From Gonatopus flavifemur (taxonomy: Eukaryota > Arthropoda > Insecta > Hymenoptera > Dryinidae): a stretch of 64,000 nucleotides of DNA. The stretch is taken from assembly GCA_018340375.1 (NCBI GenBank), contig JAFFJZ010000017.1, forward strand, positions 3,090,001-3,154,000, in the 5' to 3' direction. Position 1 is the first letter of the stretch, and every line of letters starts with the position of its first letter. Both the position numbers and the translations under genes were made by a program. Under the pieces are notes generated by a model. The model was given only the letters and a program-made list of their open reading frames with translations, ran no database searches and was not told the origin of the DNA. Positions 15,801 through 30,418 of this stretch are shown in pieces.

Positions 15801-16170
15801 AAATTGTAATTTCGTAACTTTCGGGAGCTACAAAATGACTTAGGAGATTCCGGCGAAAATCCTGCCTGGATCACAATGATCCCCACATGACAGAATATGA
15901 TTCCACCCAGTATCATCGTTCGTACCCTGAATCCGGATGAGATAGAGCATTTTGAAACTCCTAATCCTCTAGTTCTTCAACTTTAGGGAGCTATAAAATG
16001 ACTTAGGAGATTCCGGCAAAAATCCTGCCTGGATCACAATGATCCCCACATGTCAGAGTATGATTACACTCAGTATCATCGTTTGTACCCTGAATCCAGA
16101 TGAGATAGAGCATTTGAAGACAAATGAGTTGTAATTTCGTAACTTTCTGGCGCTATAAAATGACTTAGGA
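3882..16170. repeat. 25/30-monomer higher-order repeat (4.06/4.87 kb)
   Basis: Three successive copies begin at about 3882, 7937 and 12807. The first is 4055 bases long (25 monomers) and the second 4870 (30 monomers). The third is recognisable to about 16170, where the match fades. The second and third copies carry five extra monomers (around 8820-9700 and 13690-14560) that the first lacks. Landmarks such as the variant CTATAAACTGACTGAGGAG at 3985, 8040 and 12910 tie the copies together. Confidence 0.8.
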
Positions 16171-17673
16171 GATTCCGGCAAAAATTCTGCCTGGATCACA
16201 ATGATCCTCACATGCCAGAGTATGATTTCACCCAGTATTATCGTTTGTACCCTAAATGCGGATTAGATAGAGCATTTGAAGACTCCTAAGAGTCCTGTAA
16301 TTTTAACTTTCGGGTGCTATAAAATGACTTAGGAGATTCCGGCAAAAATCCTGCCTGGATCACAATGATCCCTACATGCCAGAGTATGATTTCACCCAGT
16401 ATCATCATTTGTACCCAAAATCCGGATGGGATAGAGCATTTTGAAACTCCTAATCCTCTAATTTTTCAACTTTCAGGAGCTATAAAATGACTTAGGAGAT
16501 TCCGGAGAAATCCTGATGGATCACAATGATCCTCACATGCCAGAGTATGATTCCACCCAGTATCATCGTTTGTACCCTGAATCCAGATGAGATAGAGCAT
16601 TTGAAGACAAAAGAGTTGTAATTTCGTAACTTTCTGGCGCTATAAAATGACTTAGGAGATTCCGGCAAAAATTCTGCCTGGATCACAATGATCCCCACAT
16701 GCCAGAGTATGATTGCACCCAGTATCATTGTTCGTACCCTAAATCCGGTTGAGATAGAGCATTTTGAAACTCCTAATCCTGTAATTTTTCAACTTTCAGG
16801 AGCTATAAAATGACTTAGGAGATTCCGGCAGAAATCCTGATGGATGACAATGATGCCCACATGCCAGAGTATCATTCCACCCAGTATCATCGTTTGTACT
16901 CTAAATCCGGATGAGATAGAGCATTTGAAGACAAAAGAGTTGTAATTTCGTAACTTTCGGGCGCTATAAAATGACTTAGGAGATTCCGGCAAAAATTCTG
17001 CCTGGATCACAATGATCCCCACATGCCAGAGTATGATTCCACCCAGTATCATCGTTTGTACCCTAAATCCGGATGAGATAGAGCATTTGAAGACAAAAAA
17101 TTGTAATTTTCAAACTTTCTGGAGCTATAAAATGACTTAGGAGATTCCGGCAAAAATCCTGCCTGGATCACAATGATCCTCACATGTCAGAGTATGATTC
17201 CACCCAGTATCATCGTTTGTACCCTAAATGCGGATGAGATAGAGCATTTGAAGACAAAAGAGTTGTAATTTCGTAACTTTCGGGCGGTATAAAATGACTT
17301 AGGAGATTCCGGCAAAAATTCTGCCTGGATCACAATGATCCCCACATGCCAGAGTATGATTTCACCCAGTATCATCGTTTGTACCCTAAATCCGGATGGG
17401 ATAGAGCATTTGAAGACAAAAAAATTGTAATTTCGTAACTTTCGGGAGCTACAAAATGACTTAGGAGATTCCGGCGAAAATCCTGCCTGGATCACAATGA
17501 TCCCCACATGTCAGACTATGATTCCACCCAGTATCATCGTTTGTACCCTGAATCCGGATGAGATAGAGCATTTTGAAACTCCTAATCCGGTAGGTTTTCA
17601 ACTTTCGGGAGCTAAAAAATGACTTAGGAGATTCCGGCAAAAATCCTGCCTGGATCACAATGATCCCCACATG

Positions 17674-20600
17674 TCAGAGTATGATTACACTCAGTATCAT
17701 CGTTTGTACCCTGAATCCAGATGAGATAGAGCATTTGAAGACAAATGAGTTGTAATTTCGTAACTTTCTGGCGCTATAAAATGACTTAGGAGATTCCGGC
17801 AAAAATTCTGCCTGGATCACAATGATCCCCACATGCCAGAGTATGATTTCACCAAGTATCATCGTTTGTACCCCGAATGCGGATTAGATAGAGCATTTGA
17901 AGACAAAAGAGTTGTAATTTCGTAACTTCCGGGTGCTTCAAAATGACTTAGGAGATTCCGGCAAAAATCCTGCCTGGATCACAATGATCCCTACATGCCA
18001 GAGTATGATTTCACCCAGTATCATCATTTGTACCCCGAATCCGGATGAGATAGAGCATTTTGAAACTCCTAATCCTCTAATTTTTCAACTTTCGGGAGCT
18101 ATAAAATGACTTAGGAGATTCCGGGAGAAATCCTGATGGATCACAATGAACCCCACATGTCAGAGTATAATTACACTCAGTATCATCGTTTGTACCCTGA
18201 ATCCAGATGAGATAGAGCATTTGAAGACAAAAGAGTTGTAATTTCGTAACTTTCTGGCGCTATAAAATGACTTAGGAGATTCCGGCAAAAATTCTGCCTG
18301 GATCACAATGATCCCCACATGCCAGAGTATGATTGCACCCAGTATCATTGTTCGTACCCTAAATCCGGTTGAGATAGAGCATTTTGAAACTCCTAATCCT
18401 GTAATTTTTCAACTTTCAGGAGCTATAAAATGACTTAGGAGATTCCGGCAAAAATCCTGCCTGGATCACAATGATTCCCACATGCCAGAGTATGATTTCA
18501 CCCAGTATTATAGTTTGTACCCTGAATCCGGATGAGATAGAGCATTTGAAACTCCTAATCCTGTAATTTCGTAACTTTCGGGCGCTATAAAATGACTTAG
18601 GAGATTCCGGCAAAATTCTGCCTGGATCACAATGATCCCCACATGCCAGAATATGATTACAACAAGTATCATAGTTAGTACCATGAATCCGGTTGAGATA
18701 GAGCATTTTGAAACTCCTAATCCTGTAATTTTTCAACTTTCGGGAGCTATAAAATGACTTAGGAGATTCCGGCAAAAATCCTGCCTGGATCACAATGATT
18801 CCCACATGCCAGAGTATGATTTCACCCAGTATTATAGTTTGTACCCCAAACTCGGATGGGATAGAGCATTTGAAGACAAAAAAGTTGTAATTCCGTAACT
18901 TTCGGGCGCTATAAAATGACTTAGGAGATTCCGGCAAAAATTCTGCCTGGATCACGATGATCCCCACATGTCAGAGTATGATTTCACGAATTTCCATCGT
19001 TTGTACCCTGAATCCGGATGAGATAGAGCATTTTGAAACTCCTAATCCTGTAATTTTTCAAGTTCCGGGGGCTGTAAAATGACTTAGGAGATTCCGGCAA
19101 GAATTCTGCCTGGATCACAATGATCCCCACATGCCAGAGTATGATTCCACCTGGTATCATTGTTAGTACCCTGAATCCGGATGGGATAGAGCATTTGAAG
19201 ACAAAAGAGTTGTAATTTCGTAACTTTCTGGCGCTATAAAATGACTTAGGAGATTCCGGCAAAAATTCTGCCTGGATCACAATGATCCCCACATGCCAGA
19301 GTATGATTGCACCCAGTATCATTGTTCGTACCCTAAATCCGGTTGAGATAGAGCATTTTGAAACTCCTAATCCTGTAATTTTTCAACTTTCAGGAGCTAT
19401 AAAATGACTTAGGAGATTCCGGCAGAAATCCTGATGGATGACAATGATGCCCACATGCCAGAGTATCATTCCACCCGGTATCATCGTTTGTACTCTAAAT
19501 CCGGATGAGATAGAGCATTTGAAGACAAAAGAGTTGTAATTTCGTAACTTTCGGGCGCTATAAAATGACTTAGGAGATTCCGGCAAAAATTCTGCCTGGA
19601 TCACAATGATCCCCACATGCCAGAGTATGATTCCACCCAGTATCATCGTTTGTACCCTAAATCCGGATGGGATAGAGCATTTGAAGACAAAAAAATTGTA
19701 ATTTCGTAACTTTCGGGAGCTACAAAATGACTTAGGAGATTCCGGCAAAAATCCTGCCTGGATCACAATGATCCTCACATGTCAGAGTATGATTCCACCC
19801 AGTATCATCGTTTGTACCCTAAATGCGGATGAGATAGAGCATTTGAAGACAAAAGAGTTGTAATTTCGTAACTTTCGGGCGGTATAAAATGACTTAGGAG
19901 ATTCCGGCGAAAATTCTGCCTGGATCACAATGATCCCCACATGCCAGAGTATGATTTCACCCAGTATCATAGTTTGTACCCCAAATCCGGATGGGATAGA
20001 GCATTTAAAGACAACAGAGTTGTAATTTCGCAACTTTCGGGTGCTATAAGATGACTTAGGAGCTTCCGGCAAAAATTCTGCTCGGATCACAATGGTCCCC
20101 ACATGCCAGAGTATGATTCCACCAAGTATCATCGTTTGTACCCTAAATCCGGATGGGATAAAGCATTTTGAAACTCCTAATCCTGTAATTTTTCAACTTT
20201 CGGGTGCTATAAAATCACTTAGGAGATTCCGGCAAAAATTCTGCCTGGATCACAATGATCCCCACATGCCATAGTATGATTTCACCCAGTATCATAGTTT
20301 GTACCCTAAATCCGGATGGGATAGAGCATTTGAAGACAAAAAAGTTGTAATTTCGTAACTTTCGGGTGCTATAAAATGGCTTAGGAGATTCCGGCAAAAT
20401 CCTGCCTCCATCACAATGATCCCCACATGCCAGAGTATGATTCCACCCAGTATCATCATTTGTACCCTAAATCTGGATGAGATAGAGCATTTTGAAACTC
20501 CTAATCCTGTAATTTTTCAACTTTCGGGAGCTATAAAATGACTTAGGAGATTCCGGCAAGAATTCCGCCTGGATCACAATGACCCCACATGCCAGAGTAT

Positions 20601-21990
20601 GATTCCACTCAGTATCATCGTTTGTACCCTGAATCCGGATGAGATAGAGCATTTTGAAACTCCTAATCCTGTAGGTTTTCAACTTCCGGGAGCTATAAAA
20701 TGACTTAGGAGATTCCGGCAAAAATCCTGCCTGGATCAAAATGATCCCCACATGTCAGAGTATGATTACACTCAGTATCATCGTTTGTACCCTAAATCCA
20801 GATGAGATAGAGCATTTGAAGACAAAAGAGTTGTAATTTCGTAACTTTCGGGTGCTATAAAATGGCTTAGGAGATTCCGGCAAAAATCCTGCCTCGATCA
20901 CAATGATCCCCACATGCCAGAGTATGATTCCAGTGCTATAAAATGGCTTAGGAGATTCCGGCAAAAATCCTGCCTCGATCACAATGATCCCCACATGCCA
21001 GAGTATGATTCCACCCAGTATCATCATTTGTACCCTAAATCTGGATGAGATAGAGCATTTTGAAACTCCTAATCCTGTAATTTTTCAACTTTCGGGAGCT
21101 ATAAAATGACTTAGGAGATTCCGGCAAGAATTCCGCCTGGATCACAATGAGCCCCACATGCCAGAGTATGATTCCACTCAGTATCATCGTTCGTACCCTG
21201 AATCCGGATGAGATAGAGCATTTTGAAACTCCTAATCCTGTAGGTTTTCAACTTCCGGGAGCTATAAAATGACTTAGGAGATTCCGGCAAAAATCCTGCC
21301 TCCATCACAATGATCCCCACATGCCAGAGTATGATTCCACCCAGTATCATCATTTGTACCCTAAATCTGGATGAGATAGAAGATTTTGAAACTCCTAATC
21401 CAGTAATATTTAAACTTTCCGCAGCTATAAAATGACTTAGGAGATTCCGGCAAGAATTCCGCCTGGATCACAATGACCCCACATGCCAGAGTATGATTCC
21501 ACTCAGTATCATCGTTTGTACCCTGAATCCGGATGAGATAGAGCATTTTGAAACTCCTAATCCTGTAGGTTTTCAACTTCCGGGAGCTATAAAATGACTT
21601 AGGAGATTCCGGCAAAATCCTGCCTGGATCAAAATGATCCCACATGTCAGAGTATGATTACACTCAGTATCATCGTTTGTATCCTGAATCCAGATGAGAT
21701 AGAGCATTTGAAGACAAAAGAGTTGTAATTTCGTAACTTTCTGGCGCTATAAACTGACTGAGGAGATTCCGGCAAAAATTCTGCCTGGATCACAATGATC
21801 CCCACATGCCAGAGTATGATTGCACCCAGTATCATTGTCCGTACCCTAAATCCGGTTGCGATAGAGCATTTTGAAACTCCTAATCCTGTAATTTTCCAAC
21901 TTTCAGGAGCTATAAAATGACTTAGGAGATTCCGGCAGAAATCCTGATGGATCACAATGATGCCCACATGCCAGAGTATCATTCCACCCA
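17674..21990. repeat. Second copy of the left-hand satellite block
   Basis: Positions 17674 to about 18410 match 148 to about 880 at an offset of 17526. From about 19383 the match continues with positions from 883 at an offset of 18500. The step of 974 bases equals six extra monomers (about 18416-19380) present only in the right-hand copy. Further right the offset drops by about 815 bases because the left copy has the five-monomer unit twice and the right copy once. Confidence 0.75.
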
Positions 21991-24900
21991 GTATCATCGT
22001 TTGTACTCTAAATCCGGATGAGATAGAGCATTTGAAGCCAAAAGAGTTGTAATTTCGTAACTTTCAGGCGCTATAAAATGACTTAGGAGATTCCGGCAAA
22101 AATTCTGCCTGGATCACAATGATCCCCACATGCCAGAGTATGATTCCACCCAGTATCATCGTTTGTACCCTAAATCCGGATGGGATAGAGCATTTGAAGA
22201 CAAAAAAATTGTAATTTCGTAACTTTCGGGAGCTACAAAATGACTTAGGAGATTCCGGCGAAAATCCTGCCTGGATCACAATGATCCCCACATGACAGAA
22301 TATGATTCGACCCAGTATCATCGTTTGTACCCTGAATCCGGATGAGATAGAGCATTTGAAGACAAAAGAGTTGTAATTTCGTAACTTTCGGGCGCTATAA
22401 AATGACTTAGGAGATTCCGGCGGAAATTCTGCCTGGATCACAATGATCCTCACATGTCAGAGTATGATTCCACCCAGTATCATCGTTTGTACCCTAAATC
22501 TGGATGAGATAGAGCATTTGAAACTCCTAATCCTGTAATTTTTCAACTTTCGGGGGCTATAAAATGACTCAGGAGATTCCGGCAGAAATTCTGCCTGGAT
22601 CACAATGATCCCCACATGCCAGAGTATGATTGCACCCAGTATCATCGTTCGTACCCTAAATCCGGTTGAGATAGAGCATTTTGAAACTCCTAATCCTGTA
22701 ATTTTTCAACTTTCGGGAGCTATAAAATGACTTAGGAGATTCCGGCAAAAATCCTGATGGATCACAATGATGCCCACATGCCAGAGTATCATTCCACCCA
22801 GTATCATCGTTTGTACCCTAAATCCGGATGAGATAGAGCATTTAAAGACAAAACAGTTGTAATTTCGTAACTCTCGGGCGCTATAAAATGACTTAGGAGA
22901 TTCCGGCAGAAATCCTGATGGATGACAATGATGCCCACATGCCAGAGTATCATCTCACCCAGTATCATCGTTTGTACTCTAAATCCGGATGAGATAGAGC
23001 ATTTGAAGACAAAAGAGTTGTAATTTCGTAACTTTCGGGCGCTATAAAATGACTGAGGAGATTCCGGCAAAAATTCTGCCTGGATCACAATGATCCCCAC
23101 ATGCCAGAATATGATTCCACCCAGTATTATCGTTTGTACCCTGAGTCCGGTTGAGATAGAGCATTTTGAAACTCCTCATCCTGTAGGTTTTCAACTTTCC
23201 GGAGCTATAAAATGACTTAGGAGATTCCGGCAAAAATCCTGCCTGGATCACAATGATCCCCACATGTCAGAGTATGATTCCACTCAGTATCATCGTTTGT
23301 ACCCTGAATCCGGATGAGATAGAGCATTTGAAGACAAAAGAGTTGTAATTTCGTAACTTTCGGGCGCTATAAAATGACTTAGGAGATTCCGGCAAAAATT
23401 CTGCCTGGAACACAATGATCCCCACATGCCGAGGTATGATTCTACCCAGTATCATCGTTTGTACCCTGAATCCGGATGAGATGGAGCATTTTGAAACTCC
23501 TGATCCTGTAATTTTTCAACTTTCGGGCGCTATAAAATGACTTAGGAGATTCCGGCAAAAATTCTGCCTGGATCACAATGATCCCCACATGCCAGAGTAT
23601 GATTCCACCTAGTATCATCGTTTGTACCCCACATCCGGTTGAGATGGAGCATTTTGAAACTCCTAATCCTGTAATTTTTCAACTTTCGGGTGCTATAAAA
23701 TGACTTAGGAGATTCCGGCAAGAATTCTGCCTGGATCACAATGATCTCCACATGCCAGAGTATGATTTCACCAAATATCATCGTTTGTACCCCGAATGCG
23801 GATTAGATAGAGCATTTGAAGAAAAAAGAGTTGTAATTTCGTAACTTCCGGGTGCTTCAAAATGACTTAGGAGATTCCGGCAAACATCCTGCCTCGATCA
23901 CAATGATCCCCACATGCCAGAGTATGAGTCCACCCAGTATCATCATTTGTACCCTAAATCCGGATGAGATAGAGCATTTTGAAACTCCTAATCCTGTAAT
24001 TTTGAAACTTTCAGGAGCTATAAAATGACTCAGGAGATTCCGGCAGAAATCCTGATGGATCACAATGATGCCCACATGCCAGAGTATCATTCCACCCAGT
24101 ATCATCGTTTGTACCCCAAATCCGGATGAGATAGAGCATTTGAACACAAAACAGTTGTAATTTCGTAACTCTCGGGCGCTATAAAATGACTTAGGAGATT
24201 CCGGCAAAAATTCTGCCTGGATCACAATGATCCCCACATGCCAGAGTATGATTTCACCCAGTCTCATCGTTTGTACCCTGAATCTGGATGAGATAGAGCA
24301 TTTTGAAACTCCTAATCCTGTAGGTTTTCAACTTTCGGGAGCTATAAAATGACTTAGGAGATTCCGGTAAAAATTCTGCCTGGATCACAATGATCCCCAC
24401 ATGCCAGAGTATGATTTCACCCAGTCTCATCGTTTGTACCCTGAATCTGGATGAGATAGAGCATTTTGAAACTCCTAATCCTGTAATTTTTCAACTTTCG
24501 GGTGCTATAAAATGACTTAGGAGATTCCGGCAAAAATTCTGCCTGGATCACAATGATCCCCACATGCCAGAGTATGAGTCCACCCAGTATCATCATTTGT
24601 ACCCTAAATCCGGATGAGATAGAGCATTTTGAAACTCCTAATCCTGTAATTTTTCAACTACCGGGAGCTATAAAATGACTTAGGACATTCCGGGAGAAAT
24701 CCTGATGGATCACAATGATCCCCACATGCCAGAGTATGATTCAACCCAGTATCATCGTTTGTACCCTGAATCCGGATGAGATAGAGCATTTTGAAACTCC
24801 TAATCCTGTAATTTTTCAACTTTCGCGGGCTATAAAATGACTTAGGAGATTCCGGCAAGAATTCTGCCTGGATCACAATGATCCCCACATGCCAGAGTAT

Positions 24901-27900
24901 GATTGCACCCAGTATCATTGTTCGTACCCTAAATCCGGTTGAGATAGAGCATTTTGAAACTCCTAATCCTGTAATTTTTCAACTTTCAGGAGCTATAAAA
25001 TGACTTAGGAGATTCCGGCAGAAATCCTGATGGATGACAATGATGCCCACATGCCAGAGTATCATTCCACCCGGTATCATCGTTTGTACTCTAAATCCGG
25101 ATGAGATAGAGCATTTGAAGACAAAAGAGTTGTAATTTCGTAACTTTCGGGCGCTATAAAATGACTTAGGAGATTCCGGCAAAAATTCTGCCTGGATCAC
25201 AATGGTCCCCACATGCCAGAGTATGATTCCACCCAGTATCATCGTTTGTACCCTAAATCCGGATGGGATAGAGCATTTGAAGACAAAAAAATTGTAATTT
25301 CGTAACTTTCGGGAGCTACAAAATGACTTAGGAGATTCCGGCAAAAATCCTGCCTGGATCACAATGATCCTCACATGTCAGAGTATGATTCCACCCAGTA
25401 TCATCGTTTGTACCCTAAATGCGGATGAGATAGAGCATTTGAAGACAAAAGAGTTGTAATTTCGTAACTTTCGGGCGGTATAAAATGACTTAGGAGATTC
25501 CGGCGAAAATTCTGCCTGGATCACAATGATCCCCACATGCCAGAGTATGATTTCACCCAGTATCATAGTTTGTACCCCAAATCCGGATGGGATAGAGCAT
25601 TTAAAGACAACAGAGTTGTAATTTCGCAACTTTCGGGTGCTATAAGATGACTTAGGAGCTTCCGGCAAAAATTCTGCTCGGATCACAATGGTCCCCACAT
25701 GCCAGAGTATGATTCCACCAAGTATCATCGTTTGTACCCTAAATCCGGATGGGATAAAGCATTTTGAAACTCCTAATCCTGTAATTTTTCAACTTTCGGG
25801 TGCTATAAAATCACTTAGGAGATTCCGGCAAAATTCTGCCTGGATCACAATGATCCCCACATGCCATAGTATGATTTCACCCAGTATCATAGTTTGTACC
25901 CTAAATCCGGATGGGATAGAGCATTTGAAGACAAAAAAGTTGTAATTTCGTAACTTTCGGGTGCTATAAAATGGCTTAGGAGATTCCGGCAAAAATCCTG
26001 CCTCCATCACAATGATCCCCACATGCCAGAGTATGATTCCACCCAGTATCATCATTTGTACCCTAAATCTGGATGAGATAGAGCATTTTGAAACTCCTAA
26101 TCCTGTAATTTTTCAACTTTCGGGAGCTATAAAATGACTTAGGAGATTCCGGCAAGAATTCCGCCTGGATCACAATGACCCCCACATGCCAGAGTATGAT
26201 TCCACTCAGTATCATCGTTTGTACCCTGAATCCGGATGAGATAGAGCATTTTGAAACTCCTAATCCTGTAGGTTTTCAACTTCCGGGAGCTATAAAATGA
26301 CTTAGGAGATTCCGGCAAAAATCCTGCCTGGATCAAAATGATCCCCACATGTCAGAGTATGATTACACTCAGTATCATCGTTTGTACCCTGAATCCAGAT
26401 GAGATAGAGCATTTGAAGACAAAAGAGTTGTAATTTCGTAACTTTCGGGTGCTATAAAATGGCTTAGGAGATTCCGGCAAAAATCCTGCCTCGATCACAA
26501 TGATCCCCACATGCCAGAGTATGATTCCACCCAGTATCATCATTTGTACCCTAAATCTGGATGAGATAGAGCATTTTGAAACTCCTAATCCTGTAATTTT
26601 TCAACTTTCGGGAGCTATAAAATGACTTAGGAGATTCCGGCAAGAATTCCGCCTGGATCACAATGACCCCCACATGCCAGAGTATGATTCCACTCAGTAT
26701 CATCGTTCGTACCCTGAATCCGGATGAGATAGAGCATTTTGAAACTCCCAATCCTGTAGGTTTTCAACTTCCGGGAGCTATAAAATGACTTAGGAGATTC
26801 CGGCAAAAATCCTGCCTCCATCACAATGATCCCCACATGCCAGAGTATGATTCCACCCAGTATCATCATTTGTACCCTAAATCTGGATGAGATAGAAGAT
26901 TTTGAAACTCCTAATCCTGTAATTTTTCAACTTTCGGGAGCTATAAAATGACTTAGGAGATTCCGGCAAGAATTCCGCCTGGATCACAATGACCACCACA
27001 TGCCAGAGTATGATTCCACTCAGTATCATCGTTTGTACCCTGAATCCGGATGAGATAGAGCATTTTGAAACTCCTAATCCTGTAGGTTTTCAACTTCCGG
27101 GAGCTATAAAATGACTTAGGAGATTCCGGCAAAAATCCTGCCTGGATCAAAATGATCCCCACATGTCAGAGTATGATTACACTCAGTATCATCGTTTGTA
27201 TCCTGAATCCAGATGAGATAGAGCATTTGAAGACAAAAGAGTTGTAATTTCGTAACTTTCTGGCGCTATAAACTGACTGAGGAGATTCCGGCAAAAATTC
27301 TGCCTGGATCACAATGATCCCCACATGCCAGAGTATGATTGCACCCAGTATCATTGTCCGTACCCTAAATCCGGTTGCGATAGAGCATTTTGAAACTCCT
27401 AATCCTGTAATTTTCCAACTTTCAGGAGCTATAAAATGACTTAGGAGATTCCGGCAGAAATCCTGATGGATCACAATGATGCTCACATGCCAGAGTATCA
27501 TTCCACCCAGTATCATCGTTTGTACTCTAAATCCGGATGAGATAGAGCATTTGAAGCCAAAAGAGTTGTAATTTCGTAACTTTCAGGCGCTATAAAATGA
27601 CTTAGGAGATTCCGGCAAAAATTCTGCCTGGATCACAATGATCCCCACATGCCAGAGTATGATTCCACCCAGTATCATCGTTTGTACCCTAAATCCGGAT
27701 GGGATAGAGCATTTGAAGACAAAAAATTGTAATTTCGTAACTTTCGGGAGCTACAAAATGACTTAGGAGATTCCGGCGAAAATCCTGCCTGGATCACAAT
27801 GATCCCCACATGACAGAATATGATTCGACCCAGTATCATCGTTTGTACCCTGAATCCGGATGAGATAGAGCATTTGAAGACAAAAGAGTTGTAATTTCGT

Positions 27901-30418
27901 AACTTTCGGGCGCTATAAAATGACTTAGGAGATTCCGGCGGAAATTCTGCCTTGATCACAATGATCCTCACATGTCAGAGTATGATTCCACCCAGTATCA
28001 TCGTTTGTACCCTAAATCTGGATGAGATAGAGCATTTGAAACTCCTAATCCTGTAATTTTTCAACTTTCGGGGGCTATAAAATGACTCAGGAGATTCCGG
28101 CAGAAATTCTGCCTGGATCACAATGATCCCCACATGCCAGAGTATGATTGCACCCAGTATCATCGTTCGTACCCTAAATCCGGTTGAGATAGAGCATTTT
28201 GAAACTCCTAATCCTGTAATTTTTCAACTTTCGGGAGCTATAAAATGACTTAGGAGATTCCGGCAAAAATCCTGATGGATCACAATGATGCCCACATGCC
28301 AGAGTATCATTCCACCCAGTATCATCGTTTGTACCCTAAATCCGGATGAGATAGAGCATTTAAAGACAAAACAGTTGTAATTTCGTAACTCTCGGGCGCT
28401 ATAAAATGACTTAGGAGATTCCGGCAGAAATCCTGATGGATGACAATGATGCCCACATGCCAGAGTATCATCTCACCCAGTATCATCGTTTGTACTCTAA
28501 ATCCGGATGAGATAGAGCATTTGAAGACAAAAGAGTTGTAATTTCGTAACTTTCGGGCGCTATAAAATGACTGAGGAGATTCCGGCAAAAATTCTGCCTG
28601 GATCACAATGATCCCCACATGCCAGAATATGATTCCACCCAGTATTATCGTTTGTACCCTGAGTCCGGTTGAGATAGAGCATTTTGAAACTCCTAATCCT
28701 GTAGGTTTTCAACTTTCCGGAGCTATAAAATGACTTAGGAGATTCCGGCAAAAATCCTGCCTGGATCACAATGATCCCCACATGTCAGAGTATGATTCCA
28801 CTCAGTATCATCGTTTGTACCCTGAATCCGGATGAGATAGAGCATTTGAAGACAAAAGAGTTGTAATTTCGTAACTTTCGGGCGCTATAAAATGACTTAG
28901 GAGATTCCGGCAAAAATTCTGCCTGGAACACAATGATCCCCACATGCCGAGGTATGATTCTACCCAGTATCATCGTTTGTACCCTGAATCCGGATGAGAT
29001 GGAGCATTTTGAAACTCCTGATCCTGTAATTTTTCAACTTTCGGGCGCTATAAAATGACTTAGGAGATTCCGGCAAAAATTCTGCCTGGATCACAATGAT
29101 CCCCACATGCCAGAGTATGATTCCACCTAGTATCATCGTTTGTACCCCACATCCGGTTGAGATGGAGCATTTTGAAACTCCTAATCCTGTAATTTTTCAA
29201 CTTTCGGGTGCTATAAAATGACTTAGGAGATTCCGGCAAGAATTCTGCCTGGATCACAATGATCTCCACATGCCAGAGTATGATTTCACCAAATATCATC
29301 GTTTGTACCCCGAATGCGGATTAGATAGAGCATTTGAAGACAAAAGAGTTGTAATTTCGTAACTTCCGGGTGCTTCAAAATGACTTAGGAGATTCCGGCA
29401 AACATCCTGCCTCGATCACAATGATCCCCACATGCCAGAGTATGAGTCCACCCAGTATCATCATTTGTACCCTAAATCCGGATGAGATAGAGCATTTTGA
29501 AACTCCTAATCCTGTAATTTTGAAACTTTCAGGAGCTATAAAATGACTCAGGAGATTCCGGCAGAAATCCTGATGGATCACAATGATGCCCACATGCCAG
29601 AGTATCATTCCACCCAGTATCATCGTTTGTACCCCAAATCCGGATGAGATAGAGCATTTGAACACAAAACAGTTGTAATTTCGTAACTCTCGGGCGCTAT
29701 AAAATGACTTAGGAGATTCCGGCAAAAATTCTGCCTGGATCACAATGATCCCCACATGCCAGAGTATGATTTCACCCAGTCTCATCGTTTGTACCCTGAA
29801 TCTGGATGAGATAGAGCATTTTGAAACTCCTAATCCTGTAGGTTTTCAACTTTCGGGAGCTATAAAATGACTTAGGAGATTCCGGTAAAAATTCTGCCTG
29901 GATCACAATGATCCCCACATGCCAGAGTATGATTTCACCCAGTCTCATCGTTTGTACCCTGAATCTGGATGAGATAGAGCATTTTGAAACTCCTAATCCT
30001 GTAATTTTTCAACTTTCGGGTGCTATAAAATGACTTAGGAGATTCCAGCAAAAATTCTGCCTGGATCACAATGATCCCCACATGCCAGAGTATGAGTCCA
30101 CCCAGTATCATCATTTGTACCCTAAATCCGGATGAGATAGAGCATTTTGAAACTCCTAATCCTGTAATTTTTCAACTACCGGGAGCTATAAAATGACTTA
30201 GGACATTCCGGGAGAAATCCTGATGGATCACAATGATCCCCACATGCCAGAGTATGATTCGACCCAGTATCATCGTTTGTACCCTGAATCCGGATGAGAT
30301 AGAGCATTTTGAAACTCCTAATCCTGTAATTTTTCAACTTTCGCGGGCTATAAAATGACTTAGGAGATTCCGGCAAGAATTCTGCCTGGATCACAATGAT
30401 CCCCACATGCCAGAATCT
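19304..30418. repeat. 34-monomer tandem duplication (5.5-5.6 kb x 2)
   Basis: Copy one runs from about 19304 to 24899 and copy two from about 24900 to 30418. The offset is 5596 bases in the left part and about 5516-5519 after the 81-base internal duplication at 20852-21013, which only copy one has. Shared private variants, such as GAACACAATGATCC near 23408 and 28926, make the duplication clear. Monomers at 18700-19195 also match 30460-30960, so the block beyond copy two has its own relative. Confidence 0.85.
20852..21013. repeat. 81-bp half-monomer tandem duplication
   Basis: The 81 bases at 20852-20932, from GTGCTATAAAATGGC to GAGTATGATTCCA, are repeated immediately at 20933-21013. Eighty-one is exactly half of 162. 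The equivalent monomer in the second 5.5-kb copy (near 26450-26530) lacks the duplication, so it arose after that copy formed or was lost there. Confidence 0.9.
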
